A stretch of 64,000 nucleotides of DNA, taken from Locusta migratoria (taxonomy: Eukaryota; Arthropoda; Insecta; Orthoptera; Acrididae). The notes beneath the pieces are model-generated. The model was given only the letters and a program-made list of their open reading frames with translations, was not told the DNA's origin and did no database searches. Both the position numbers and the translations under genes were made by a program. Of this stretch, positions 19,446 to 29,189 are shown in pieces (position 1 is the stretch's first letter; every line of letters starts with the position of its first letter). The stretch lies in assembly GCA_026315105.1 (NCBI GenBank), contig CM048755.1:754187301-754251300 (forward strand), in the 5' to 3' direction.

Positions 19446-20349
19446 GATTTGAAGCTGATTCGTAAATACACGAAAACTTTTCCCGTGCGGAACTTGTGCT
19501 CTATTTCTTGACTAGTATATAATCCCCAGTTCTTAATTTTTGTCGCTCTCGCGTAAGGTCGACCTATTCATTTTGTGGCTCCCTCCGTCGGGATAACTGT
19601 CGTGTAACTAGCTGGCTGTTGTACAGTCACGTCGGCTTGATAGCGCAGCCTGTTGGCGCCCGTGAGTTTGCGGGACGGCATTGCGAGAGTTTGTGAAGCT
19701 GCTAGTGCTCGGGAAAGGCGCGTGTCGCAACACCCTGGTAGGTGCAAGTCTCGGAGCTGGCAATACTTCACGACTGTAACAAAACTACAACAGGCTTGAC
19801 AAGTCTCTTAAAATTACATAATATATCTAGCAATCGATGACAGACGTGCACGGATACAGAAGTGCTGTCTTCTATTATGAGTCAGGCAGAATACCCAAGT
19901 ATATGTTATCCATTCAAGCTACATTAAAAGGAATTTCGGTAAGAAGGTTGGATAGTGTCAGAAACAGTCAGACAGTATCGGAAAACTTTACTTTTTAATT
20001 TTGTCTCCGATAACATACTACATGCATCACAATTAATACTATGCAAAATTTTGAACAGTATGAGGAAAGAGGAAGCAACAGCCGGTATTGAAGTTGTAAA
20101 TTGTGGTACCTCCGTGCAGAAAGTACCATAGCTTTAAGCTGAAATCTTTGTAGGTACCTAACGTTGGCTAAAACCGAAGGTACTGCCGAAATGCATGTAA
20201 GGAGTTTTTGTGTGTAATTTGTTCTAACATTTCTCATGTAAGTATAAATACATGCATGCAAATGCATATTTGGATTTTGCTAAGAATGAAGCTTGCTTCG
20301 TGCAGATACCCGTTCTAATTATTAATATTCCTGATTCGTCTTCTGAGAA
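19446..20349. other. Spacer without recognised gene
   Basis: The two minus-strand ORFs here (near 19568-19771 and 19995-20267) show no domain and no match to other parts of the window. Confidence 0.4.
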
Positions 20350-21060
20350 ACCTCCTTCTGCAGTGGTGAATCCAAGGATTGGTTTGCAATAGCTACAATG
20401 GCAGCTTGTCTCCATTCTGTACGTCTCTCCGCTTTTTTCATTTCTTTTTAGGTCTTACATCCCACATCTTTCACGATTTGACCCATGTACCTCAGGCGTG
20501 GTCTTCCTCTTGGTCTTTTCCCTCGACATATCCCTCTGATTGTATCCAGGAGTCCTTTATGTTTTGATAGATGGCCTGTAAGTTGTACTCTCATTTTAAG
20601 AACGAAACTCCAGAAGCTTCTCTTCTCACCTGCTTCTTCCAGAACCACTTCGTTTGTGACCTTGTCGATCCATTTTATTTTGAGCATGCGTCTATAGCAG
20701 CACATTAAAAAAAATTAGCTTCTGGCTCTTCCTCTGTCGAGAGTCCATGTTTCTTCACACCCATAGTATGCCACATTCCACACATATGATTCCAAGGCTG
20801 AGGCTCTTAGATGTTAAGATGTTTTTCTGCTTGTTAAAAGCAGCCTTTGCTTGAGCAATTCTACTTATCACTTTTGCCTTGCTCCTTCAATCCCTGATAC
20901 ATAAGTAAATTTATCAACTTGTCCAAACAGTTCATTGCCTACATGGACATTCGCTTGATTTTTTTTGTCGCATGTCATTACTTTTGTTTTTGCGTTATTA
21001 ATTCTCATATTCTTCCGCCATAACTTTATCCATTCTATTCAGTTGGGCTACAAGATTCAT
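20350..21060 (-). pseudogene. RTE-like LINE, RT C-terminal fragment
   Basis: Minus-strand blocks in order from 21060 downward: NAKTKVMTCDKKNQ, VHVGNELFGQVDKF, ARIAQAKAAFNKQKN, then CCYRRMLKIKWIDKVTNEVV, EEAGEKRSFW and RGRPRLRYMGQIVKDVGCK. The last blocks align with the C-terminus of the RTE-like element at 25222-28510 (YRRMLKIRWVDRITNEEVL; QIQVDVGCRF). The copies are diverged, so this is an older insertion or a sister subfamily. Several frameshifts and stops are present. Confidence 0.8.
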
Positions 21061-22044
21061 TACAAATAAAAGAAAGCAATGTACTTATCGCCAATTGGCA
21101 AAGTAAAAATTCTTCCATGCGCAGTCGGAAGACGATTACAAATGCTGTGACTAAATGCTTCCTAATTATAATTTCGCTCAGCCTCCAGAGAGCGCAACAG
21201 CGTCGACAACTTCTGGAGAGTACGCCAGAATTTCTCGAGTATTTGCCTTAGCTTCGCGCTCTCGTAGCGAGATAGCAGGAAATCAATCGGGCGTTTTCCC
21301 GCAGAGTATAGGATGGTCAGAACGAGAAATCCATCCGCAACATCTCCTGCTCTCTAGTCACGTGGTGTTGGGACTGCGCGCTACAGCTCGCATAACGCTG
21401 TGTGTATTTCGAGCGTTGTTACTTCGCTAGTACATACAGATAAGCTTCAGAAGTATCGTAAAAGTTTCTTTATTTGTAGACGTCTTAAAATGTGATACCG
21501 TGGTCGCCGTTTGTTTAAACGGACAAAGGTCGAGAGTATCATGGTTTTTAGTGTCGTAGCTGAGATTCCATGTTATTTACGTATTTTCCGGTTTGCTTTG
21601 AAAATAAACGGCACTTGGTAGTTTTTGTTGGCGGTTTTATGGAGGACACTTTCGACAACATATGCTGTGGGAAGTCAAGAATTTTTGCCACGCTTCAACA
21701 AAGCATTTCTGAACCTTTACCTATCGAAATACTATCCTGAAAAGCGTTTAGAGTACCCTTTTGAATACTTTATAGTGAGGAAATTTATCCTTTTTATTTT
21801 TTGGAACCATGTTCTGACTCTACATCTTTGGCATGAAAAAAAGTCACAAATTAGCTTCACGGAGTAACAACTTACAATACCGTGTCTCGAAAATTTTCTA
21901 CTTCTACAGTGCCCCATGTCAATAGGCCATTCACAAGGAGACCTAGCCCGTATATACCTATAAAAAGTATCTGATCCTCCTTTCTGGTAGTTTTCCTTGC
22001 AACCGTAGCAGAACGATACTGCACTATAGGGACTTGGCAAGCAT
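21061..22044. other. Spacer without recognised gene
   Basis: The ORFs at 21155-21430 and 21625-21867 have no recognisable domain. Composition changes from GC-rich near 21190-21420 to AT-rich after 21600. Confidence 0.4.
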
Positions 22045-22112
22045 GCCTCAGGGGTGAAGTGTTGGACTACAATTTCTAAGGTCGCGGGTTCGATTCCCAG
22101 TCAAATCTAGGA
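22045..22112 (+). repeat. tRNA-like sequence (decayed SINE or tRNA relic)
   Basis: 'tgcctcaggggtgaagtg' resembles an A-box arm, and 'ggtcgcgggttcgattccca' is a canonical B box with T-loop. The anticodon arm and acceptor pairing are poor, so I do not call a functional tRNA. Confidence 0.45.
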
Positions 22113-22330
22113 TTTTTAACGGTTAACGATATCGTTTATGTGAAAAATGCCGTGTTGCACCGTGGTTCGGAATCTACGTTAAATTGTAGGTATCAGTTCA
22201 AAGGTCGGAACAAGAACACGATTAGTACAGCATTGTGGTGTTTAAACTAATCACCTTCCAACATGCAGCAACGTCCGTAACGCAAATCAATTATGTTTAA
22301 TAAAGTTTCGCTGCCACAACAATACGTAAC

Positions 22331-22510
22331 CGTGGCCGAGGAGACTGAGGCGCTCCAGTCACGGTCTGCACGGCCACTACGGTCGGGGGTTCGAATCCCC
22401 CCTCGGGCATGGATATTTGTGACGTCCTTAGTCTTATCTAGTTCATAAGTGGTTTGTAAGTTTAGGGACTGATGACCCCGTAGTTAAGTCCCATAAGCTA
22501 TCAAACATTT
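22331..22510 (+). mobile_element. tRNA-derived SINE
   Basis: Head 'gtaaccgtggccgaggagac', B box 'gggttcgaatccccc', then 'atggatatttgtgacgtcc' and the 3' half 'gggactgatgaccccgtag'. Same family as 34471-34665. No convincing TSD was found. Confidence 0.9.
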
Positions 22511-22680
22511 ATTATTTACTTGTCAATAGGTTATTCTAAGCGAAAGTTTATGCTATTTCATTTTGGTATTCGCAGAAGTTTCTGCATTGTTTTCAAGATA
22601 TAGACGAATAACTGAGAAAAGGATAAAACTTTTTTCGTCCCTCAAAACATATGCGCAAGCCAGAAACCGTCGCAAACTCA

Positions 22681-22882
22681 AAAAAATGTTCAAATGTTTG
22701 TAAAGGTTATGGGACTTAACTACGGCGTCATCAGTCCCTAAACTTACAAACTGCTTATGAACTACTTACGAACTAGGACGGCACAAATATCCATGCTCGA
22801 GGGGGGATTCGAACCCCCGACCATAGTGGCCGTGGAGACCGTGACTGAAGCGCCTCAGTCTCCTCGGCCACCGAGGCCAACC
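22681..22882 (-). mobile_element. tRNA-derived SINE with 10-bp TSD
   Basis: Antisense copy of the same family; in plus view it runs from 'atgttcaaatgtttg' to 'ctcggccaccgaggccaa'. It is flanked by perfect 'cgcaaactca' at 22671-22680 and 22883-22892. It lies only about 170 bp from the oppositely oriented SINE at 22331. Confidence 0.92.
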
Positions 22883-22892
22883 CGCAAACTCA

Positions 22893-23289
22893 TATTACTC
22901 TTATTTGTGATTCTTAACATAGAATAAAATTATTTCCAGTGTGTGCTTATTTTTTAGCCAGAAAAAGTCTTAATTTGCCTGGGGCAAACGTAGTTGTTAC
23001 TGGCTTGCAGTCGTGCAATCTGAATCGATGCAGATCTTATCTGATCAGTGTAAATCTTATCTTTGAAATAATGTGACTTAGTCAGCTGGTTCCTTTATCT
23101 CAGTTCAAAGATGACAGCTTAAGGCTCCAAGATCATTGACGTCAGATTTGGCAGATAACTCATCCTGGAATTGTTTTGTCGTTTCTGGGTCCGCTGAAAC
23201 GAATATAATGGCGACGGCATAAATGTTTATTAACACTGCTACCTCCGACCACGACCCTTCGGCGGGAATTTCGCATCAGAAGACGTAAT
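22893..23289. other. Spacer without recognised gene
   Basis: No ORF with a domain, no tRNA-like box and no repeat match was recognised. Confidence 0.4.
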
Positions 23290-23301
23290 AACCGGTTATG
23301 T

Positions 23302-23376
23302 TGTTGGTGTGGTCTTCAGTCCGCAGACTGGTTTGATGCAGCTCTCCCCGCTACCCTGTCCTGTGCAAGTCTCTTC
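23302..23376 (-). mobile_element. 75-bp 3' end of the RTE-like LINE with 12-bp TSD
   Basis: The reverse complement reads 'gagctgcatcaaaccagtct' then 'gcggactgaagaccac', matching the last codons and 3' end of the element at 25222-28510 ('gagctgcagcaaaccagtct'). It is flanked by the perfect duplication 'aaccggttatgt' at 23290-23301 and 23377-23388. This is a severely 5'-truncated target-primed insertion; the ORF across it is a shadow. Confidence 0.9.
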
Positions 23377-23388
23377 AACCGGTTATGT

Positions 23389-23703
23389 CGCATCGATTGC
23401 TACAGCGCAGTCACCACTAGCGCACCTTAGCACCGCGTTTATTATTTCTTTCTTTCTTCTTTTATCGGCGGTCACCACCTGCGCAGAGTCGGGCTCGGCC
23501 AAGTGCAGAGTCTCGAATGTAAACTACGAAAGTAAAATAACTGCGCTGTCATATATGTATACATATCTGATTACATAGCTGCCGCGCAATGACAAGTTGT
23601 GGACGAGGCGCCCGCAGACAGGTGCCGCGCCTAGCGCCAGGATGTGGGAGCTTCAACCAGCTCGTTGCTCACGATTTGTCAAGAAATTACTGCAACAGCG
23701 AGG
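23389..23703. other. Spacer without recognised gene
   Basis: GC-rich toward 23580-23650. No domain or repeat was recognised. Confidence 0.35.
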
Positions 23704-24667
23704 TACATCTACATATATACTCCGCAATCCACCGTAAAGTGCGTGGCGGAGGGTACACTGTATCACTACTAGGCATTTCCTACTCCACTCCCAAATAAAA
23801 CGAGGAAAGAAAGAATCCCTATACGCCTGCGTACGAGCCCTAATTTCTCTTATCTTTGTGATCATTACGCGAAATGAGAGTAGGCGGCAGCAAGATCGTA
23901 CTACACTCAGCTTCAAATTCCGGCCCTCTAAATTTCCTCAACAGAAATTCACGAAAAGAACGTCGTCTTTCCTCCAGCGATCCCCAATTGAGTTCCCGGA
24001 GCATTTCCGCGACACATTGATCGAACCTACCAGTAAGAAACCTAGCTGCTCGCCCCTGAACTGCTTCTATGTCTTCCTTTAAACTGATCTGCTGCGGGTC
24101 CCAAACACTTGAGCAATTACTCAAGACGAGCGTTTTATACTCGATCTCCTTTACAGATGAAGTACATCTTCCCAAAATTCTCCCAATAAACCAAACTTGG
24201 CTGTCCGCCTTACAACGGCCCTTACATGCTCGTTCCATTTCATATCGCTCTGCAGTGTTACGCCTAGATATTTGAACGACGCGACTACGACAAGAAGCTC
24301 ACTACTAATGCTGTATTCGAACATTATGGGACTGTTTTCCCTACTCATGCGCATCACCTTACATTTTTCTACATTGAGAGCTAGTTGCCATTCTTCGCTC
24401 CAACTGGTATGCTATTGCAGTCAATTCAAGGCGGCATCCTCCCATACGGCACAGCATCATCAGCAAACAGCCGCAAATTACAAGTTACTCTGTCCATAAG
24501 ATCATTTATATAGATAGAAAATAATAACGGTCCTATCACACTCCCCTGGGGCACGCCTGACGATACACTCGTCTCTGATGAACACTAGCCGTCGAGAACA
24601 ACGTACTGCATTCTATTACTTAGGAAGTCTTCCAGCCAGTCACATATGTGTGAACCTATTCCATATA
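23704..24667 (-). pseudogene. CR1-like LINE 3' half (RT to 3' end), minus copy
   Basis: Minus-strand blocks in order: GSHICDWLEDFLSNRMQYVV, SSGVPQGSVIGPLLF, YINDLMDR, LRLFADDA (the F-x-DD catalytic motif), then a decayed connection, FIGRILGRCTSSVKEIEYKT, SVWDPQQISLKEDIEAVQGR, AARFLTGRFD and LNWGSLEERRRSFREFLL. The 3' end ('gtggattgcggagtatatat' region in minus view) matches the tails at 33455-33512 and 52410-52475. It carries multiple stops and shifts. The endonuclease and RT N-terminus are missing. Confidence 0.85.
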
Positions 24668-25137
24668 GATTCATTGGGAGAATACTAAGGAAATACAGTT
24701 CGAAAACAAAGGAAGTAGGTTACAGTACACTTGTTCGCCTACAGCTTGAATACTGCTCACCGGTGTGGGATCCGTACCAGGTGGGATTGATAGAGGAAGT
24801 GGAGAAGATCCAACGGAGAGCAGCGCGCTTCGTTACAGGATCATTTCGTAATCTTGAAAGCGTTACGGAGATGATCGCTAAACTCCATTGGAAGACTCTG
24901 CAGGAGAGACGCTCTGTCGCTCGGCATGGGCTTTTGTCGAAGTTTCGAGAACTTACCTTTACTGAGGAGTCTAGCAGTATATTGCTCCCTCCTACGTATA
25001 TCACGCGAAGAGATCATAAGGATAAAATCAGAGAGATTAGAGCCCACACAGAGGCATACCGACAATCCTTCTTTCCGCGAACAATACGTGACTGGAATAG
25101 GAGGGAAAATCGATTGTGGTACTCAAGGTACAATGGC
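24668..25137 (+). pseudogene. CR1-like LINE C-terminal fragment, plus copy
   Basis: Reads RFIGRILRKYSSKTKEVGYS, LQLEYCSPVWDPYQVGLIEE, AARFVTGSFRN, LHWKTLQERRSVARHGLL, SSSILLPPTYITRRDHKDKI and SFFPRTIRDWN with no stop until after the domain. It ends at 'ctcaaggtac', short of the family's 3' tail. It is less damaged than the minus copy next to it, and the two meet head to head near 24668. Confidence 0.85.
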
Positions 25138-25221
25138 CGGCGCAAGCCCAAGTGCCGCCCCGTGCGAGTTGCTAAATTGCCGCCCCCCTCCGTTTTATTT
25201 ATTTGTATTTTTTTTTTTTAC
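25138..25221 (+). repeat. Short GC-rich module with A/T-rich tail
   Basis: 'atggccggcgcaagcccaag' and 'tgccgccccgtgcgag', then 'ttttatttatttgtattttt'. A module with the same opening, GC core and T-rich end occurs on the other strand at about 33340-33453, again next to CR1-like 3' sequence. It is probably a small SINE-like or MITE-like element. Confidence 0.45.
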
Positions 25222-28200
25222 CCACCCCCATGAACCACAGACATTGCCGAGGTGGGGTGGCTTGCGTGCCTCAACGATGCAGATTGCCGTACCGTAGGTG
25301 CAACCACAGCGGAGGGGTATCTGTGGAGAGGCCAGACAAACGTGTGGTTCCTGAAGAGGGGCAGCAGCCTTTTCGGTAGTTACAAAGGCAACAGTCTGGA
25401 TGATTGACTGAGCTGGCCTTGTAACATCAGCTAATGTGGCTTTGCCACACAGCTACTGCGAACGGCTGAAAGCAAGGGGAAACTACAGCCGTTACTTTTC
25501 CCGAGGACATGCAGCTCTATTGTATGAACATATGATGATGGCATCCTCTCGGGTAAAATATTCCGGAGGTAAAATAGTCCCCCATTCGGATCTCCGAGCG
25601 GGGACTACTCAGGAGGATGTGATCATCAGGAAAGGCAATACTGGCATTCTACGGGTCGGGGCGTGGAATGTTAGATCCCTTAATCGAGTAGGAAAATTAG
25701 AAAATTTAAAAAGGGAAATGGATAGGTTGAAGTTAGATATAGTGGGGATTAGTGAAGTTCGGTGGCAGGATGAACAGGATATCTGGTCAGGTGAGTACAG
25801 GATTATAAATACAAAATCAATTGGGGGTATCACAGGAGTAGGATTGATAATGAATAAGAAAATAGGAATGCGGGTAAACTACTATGACCAGCACAGTGAT
25901 CGCATTATCATTGTCAAGATAGATACGAAGCCAACACCGACAACAGTAGTACAGGTTTATATGCCAACTAGCTCTGCCGATGATGAGGAGATCGAAGAAA
26001 TATATGAGGAGCTAAAGGAAATTATTCAGGCAGTTAAGGGAGAGGAAAACTTAATTGTGATGGGAGACTGGAATTCGGTATTAGGAAAAGGAAGAGAAGG
26101 AAAAATAGTAGGTGAATATGGACTGGGAAGAAGGAATGAAAGAGGAAATCGCCTGGTAGAATTTTGCACGGAACATGATTTAATTGTAACTAACACCTGG
26201 TTTAAGAATCAAAAAAGAAGGTTGTATACGTGGAAGAGACCAGGAGACACCGGAAGGTATCAGATAGATTTTATAATGGTAAGACATAGGTACCGGAACC
26301 AGGTTATAAACTGCAGGACATACCCAGGGGCAGATATAGACTCTGACCATAACTTGTTAGTCATGAACTGTAGGCTGAAGCTGAAAAAACTGCAGAAAGG
26401 TAGAAAAAAAGGAGATGGGACTTAGACAGATTGAAGGAAAGTGAAGTTCTGGAGAATTTCAGAGGGAGATTTAGGCAACAATTGACAGAAACAGGGGGAA
26501 ATAAAACAGTAGAAGAGGAATGGGTAGCATTGAGAGATGAAGTAGTGAAGGCAGCAGAGGACAAAATAGGTAGAAAGGCAAGACCTACAAATAATCCTCG
26601 GATAACACAGGAAATACTAAATTTAATTGATGAAATGAGAAAATATAAAAATGCAGTAAATGAAACAGGCAAAATGGAGTACAGAAGACTAAAAAATGAG
26701 ATTGACTGGAAGTGCAAAATGGCTAAGCAGGAGTGGCTAGAAGCTAAATGTAAATCTGTAGAAGAATGTATAGCAAGGGGAAAAGTAGATACCGCGTACA
26801 GGAAAATAAGAGAGACATTTGGGGACAAGAAAGGCACCTCTACGAATATCAAGAACTCAGATGGGAAACCAGTTCTCAGCAAAGAAGGGAAAGCTGAAAG
26901 GTGGAAAGAGTACATAGAACAGCTCTACAAAGGAAATGAACTTAAAGACGATGTTGTAGGAAGGGAAGAGGAAGTCGATCAAGATGAAATAGGAGATACT
27001 ATACTGAGAGATGAATTTGAGAGAGCCTTGAAAGACCTAGGTCGGAACAAGGCCCCAGGAGTAGATGACATACCCTCAGAGCTACTAAAGTCTCTGGGAG
27101 AGCCAGCCATGACAAGACCATTTTAACTGGTGTGTAGGAGGTACGAGACAGGCGAAATGCCCTCAGACTTTAAGAAAAATGTAATAATCCCCATTCTAAA
27201 GAAATCAGGCGCAGAGAGGTGTGAAAATTACAGAACCATCAGTTTGATAAGTCATGGTTGCAAAATTTTAACACGAATTATCTACAGGAGAATGGAAAAG
27301 CTGGTAGACGCTGATCTCGGGGAAGATCAGTTTGGGTCCAGGAGGAACATAGGAACCCGGGAGGCAATACTCACTTTACGTCTTATCTTAGAAGATAGAT
27401 TAAGAAAAGGCAAACCTACATTTTTAGCTTTTGTAGATTTGGAGAAAGCATTTGACAATGTTGACTGGAATACACTCTTTCAAATTCTGAAGTCAGCAGG
27501 GGTAAAATACAGGGAAAGGAGAGTTATTTACAACTTGTACAAAAGCCAGACCGCAGTTATTAGACTCGAAGGACATGAAAGGGAAGCATCAGTTGGGAAG
27601 GGAGTAAGACAGGGTTGTAGCCTTTCTCCAATGTTATTCAATTTGTACATCGAGCAGGCGGTGAAGGAAAGTAAGGAAAAATTTGGAATAGGGATTAAAG
27701 TTCAGGGGGAAGAAATAAAAACATTGCGTTTTGCTGATGACATTGTAATTCTGTCAGAGACAGCGAAGGACCTGGAAGAGCAGTTGAATGGAATGGACAG
27801 CGTGTTGAAGAGAGCATATAAAATGAACATTAACTAGAGCAAAACAAAAATAATGGAATGCGGTCTTAGAAAATCAGGCGATGCTGAAGGAATTAGATTA
27901 GGTAACGAAACAATGAAGGTGGTAGATGAGTTTTGTTACTTGGGTAGTAAAATAACATGCGATGGTTGAAGTACAGAGGATATAAAATGCAGAATGGCAA
28001 TGGGAAGAAAAGCATTTTTGAAAAAGAGAATTTGCTAACATCGAATATTAATTTAAGGGTAAGGAAGTCTTTTCTGACGGCATTTGTGTGGAGTGTTGCC
28101 TTGTACGGGAGTGAAACGTGGACGATAAGCAGTGCGGACAGGAAGAGAATAGAGGCTTTTGAAATGTGGTGCTACAGAAGAATGCTGAAGATTAGGTGGG

Positions 28201-28510
28201 TAGATCGCATAACTAATGAAGAGGTACTGAACAGAATTGGTGAGAAAAGGAATTTTTGGCGTACCCTGACTAAAAGAAGGGATTGCTTGGTAGGACACAT
28301 TCTTAGACATCGAGGAATCGTAAATTTAGCATTGGAGGGAAGTGTGTGGAGTAAAAATCGCAGATGGAGACCAAGAGACGCGTATAGTAAGCAGATTCAA
28401 GTGGATGTGGGTTGCCGTTTTTATGAGGAGATGAAAAGGCTTGCTCAGGATAGAGTAGGGTGGAGAGCTGCAGCAAACCAGTCTCCGGACTGAAGACCAT
28501 AACAACATCA
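25222..28510 (+). mobile_element. Near full-length RTE-like non-LTR retrotransposon
   Basis: The 5' region 'cccatgaaccacagacattg' followed by 'gtggcttgcgtgcctcaacg' is a leader I recognise from a very common insect LINE family, often annotated as craniofacial-development-protein-2-like. One long ORF region follows, with APE endonuclease, RT and a C-terminal domain. The 3' end is 'gactgaagaccataacaaca'. A possible TSD 'tttttttac' abuts both ends, but it is low complexity. Length is about 3.3 kb. Confidence 0.85.
25532..28493 (+). pseudogene. RTE-like endonuclease/reverse transcriptase, broken
   Basis: The endonuclease nicks target DNA and the RT copies element RNA at the nick. The endonuclease part is intact: AWNVRSLNR, GISEVRWQD, MGDWNSVLG, DFIMVRHRYR, DIDSDHNLLV. 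A frameshift lies at the A-run near 26403-26409. RT blocks: LGRNKAPGVDDIPSELL, TAA at 27124-27126, NYRTISLISH, FVDLEKAFDNVDW, GVRQGCSLSPMLFNLYI and LRFADDIVIL (catalytic FADD). TAG at 27835-27837 and TGA at about 27967 follow, with a shift near 28020, then LYGSETWTI, EMWCYRRMLKIRWVDRITNE and QIQVDVGCRFYEEMKRLAQD. The catalytic residues survive; five lesions stop expression. Confidence 0.88.
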
Positions 28511-28845
28511 TTTTTTTACAAAACTTTTGTGGAATTTTATTTAAACAAATCTGTAGGAAATCTCAGCAATCAATCCCATTTTCTTTCTTTTCAGATTTTT
28601 TTAGGCCAGTCTCAAAGATTTTAATATGTGCTTACATCTAAACCGTCATGTTGACAGCTACGTTCAGCATGACGGTATAAATGTAAACATAACTCAAAGC
28701 ATTGAAAATAAAAACAAAAATTGCGAATGATTGGTGCCATTCTCTACAGATTTGTACAAGACAGTCGCTGGGCACAAGCTCAAAAATGGAATCAAACCTG
28801 GCTGAAGAAATCTAGCTAATTTTTACTAAACCTTGTGAATCAACA
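28511..28845. other. Spacer without recognised gene
   Basis: AT-rich. 'accgtcatgttgacagctac' and 'gttcagcatgacggtataaa' near 28650-28680 contain a short inverted repeat (ccgtcatg/catgacgg). Nothing else was seen. Confidence 0.35.
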
Positions 28846-29046
28846 AAAATGTTCAAATGTGTGTGAAATCTTATGGGACTTAACTGCTAAGGTCATCAGT
28901 CCCTAGGCTTACACACTACTCAACCTAAATTATCATAAGGACAAAAACACACACCCATGCCTGAGGGAGGAGTCGAACCTCCGCAAGGACGAGCCGCACA
29001 GTCCATGACTGCAGCGCCTTAGACCGCTCGGCTAATCCCACGGGGC
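28846..29046 (-). mobile_element. tRNA-derived SINE (variant head)
   Basis: Minus-strand head 'gccccgtgggattagccgag' then 'cggtctaaggcgctgcagtc', B box 'ggttcgactcctcc', 3' half 'gggactgatgacctta'. It resembles the copy at 15491-15683 in its head. No clear TSD was found. Confidence 0.88.
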
Positions 29047-29189
29047 ATGAACTTACAGTTAACGTAAATAAACATTTTTCAATGGTTGTGAACAGATAAT
29101 TCATTTAACGGAAAACAAAATATATTTACAATAACTATTTAATGTTAAACAAAATAAGAAGCAACACAGTAAATAACTATGACTCTGAA

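Noticed and set aside
26361..26915. 184-residue minus-strand ORF
   Set aside because: Shadow of the RTE-like ORF, open because of its A-rich coding strand.
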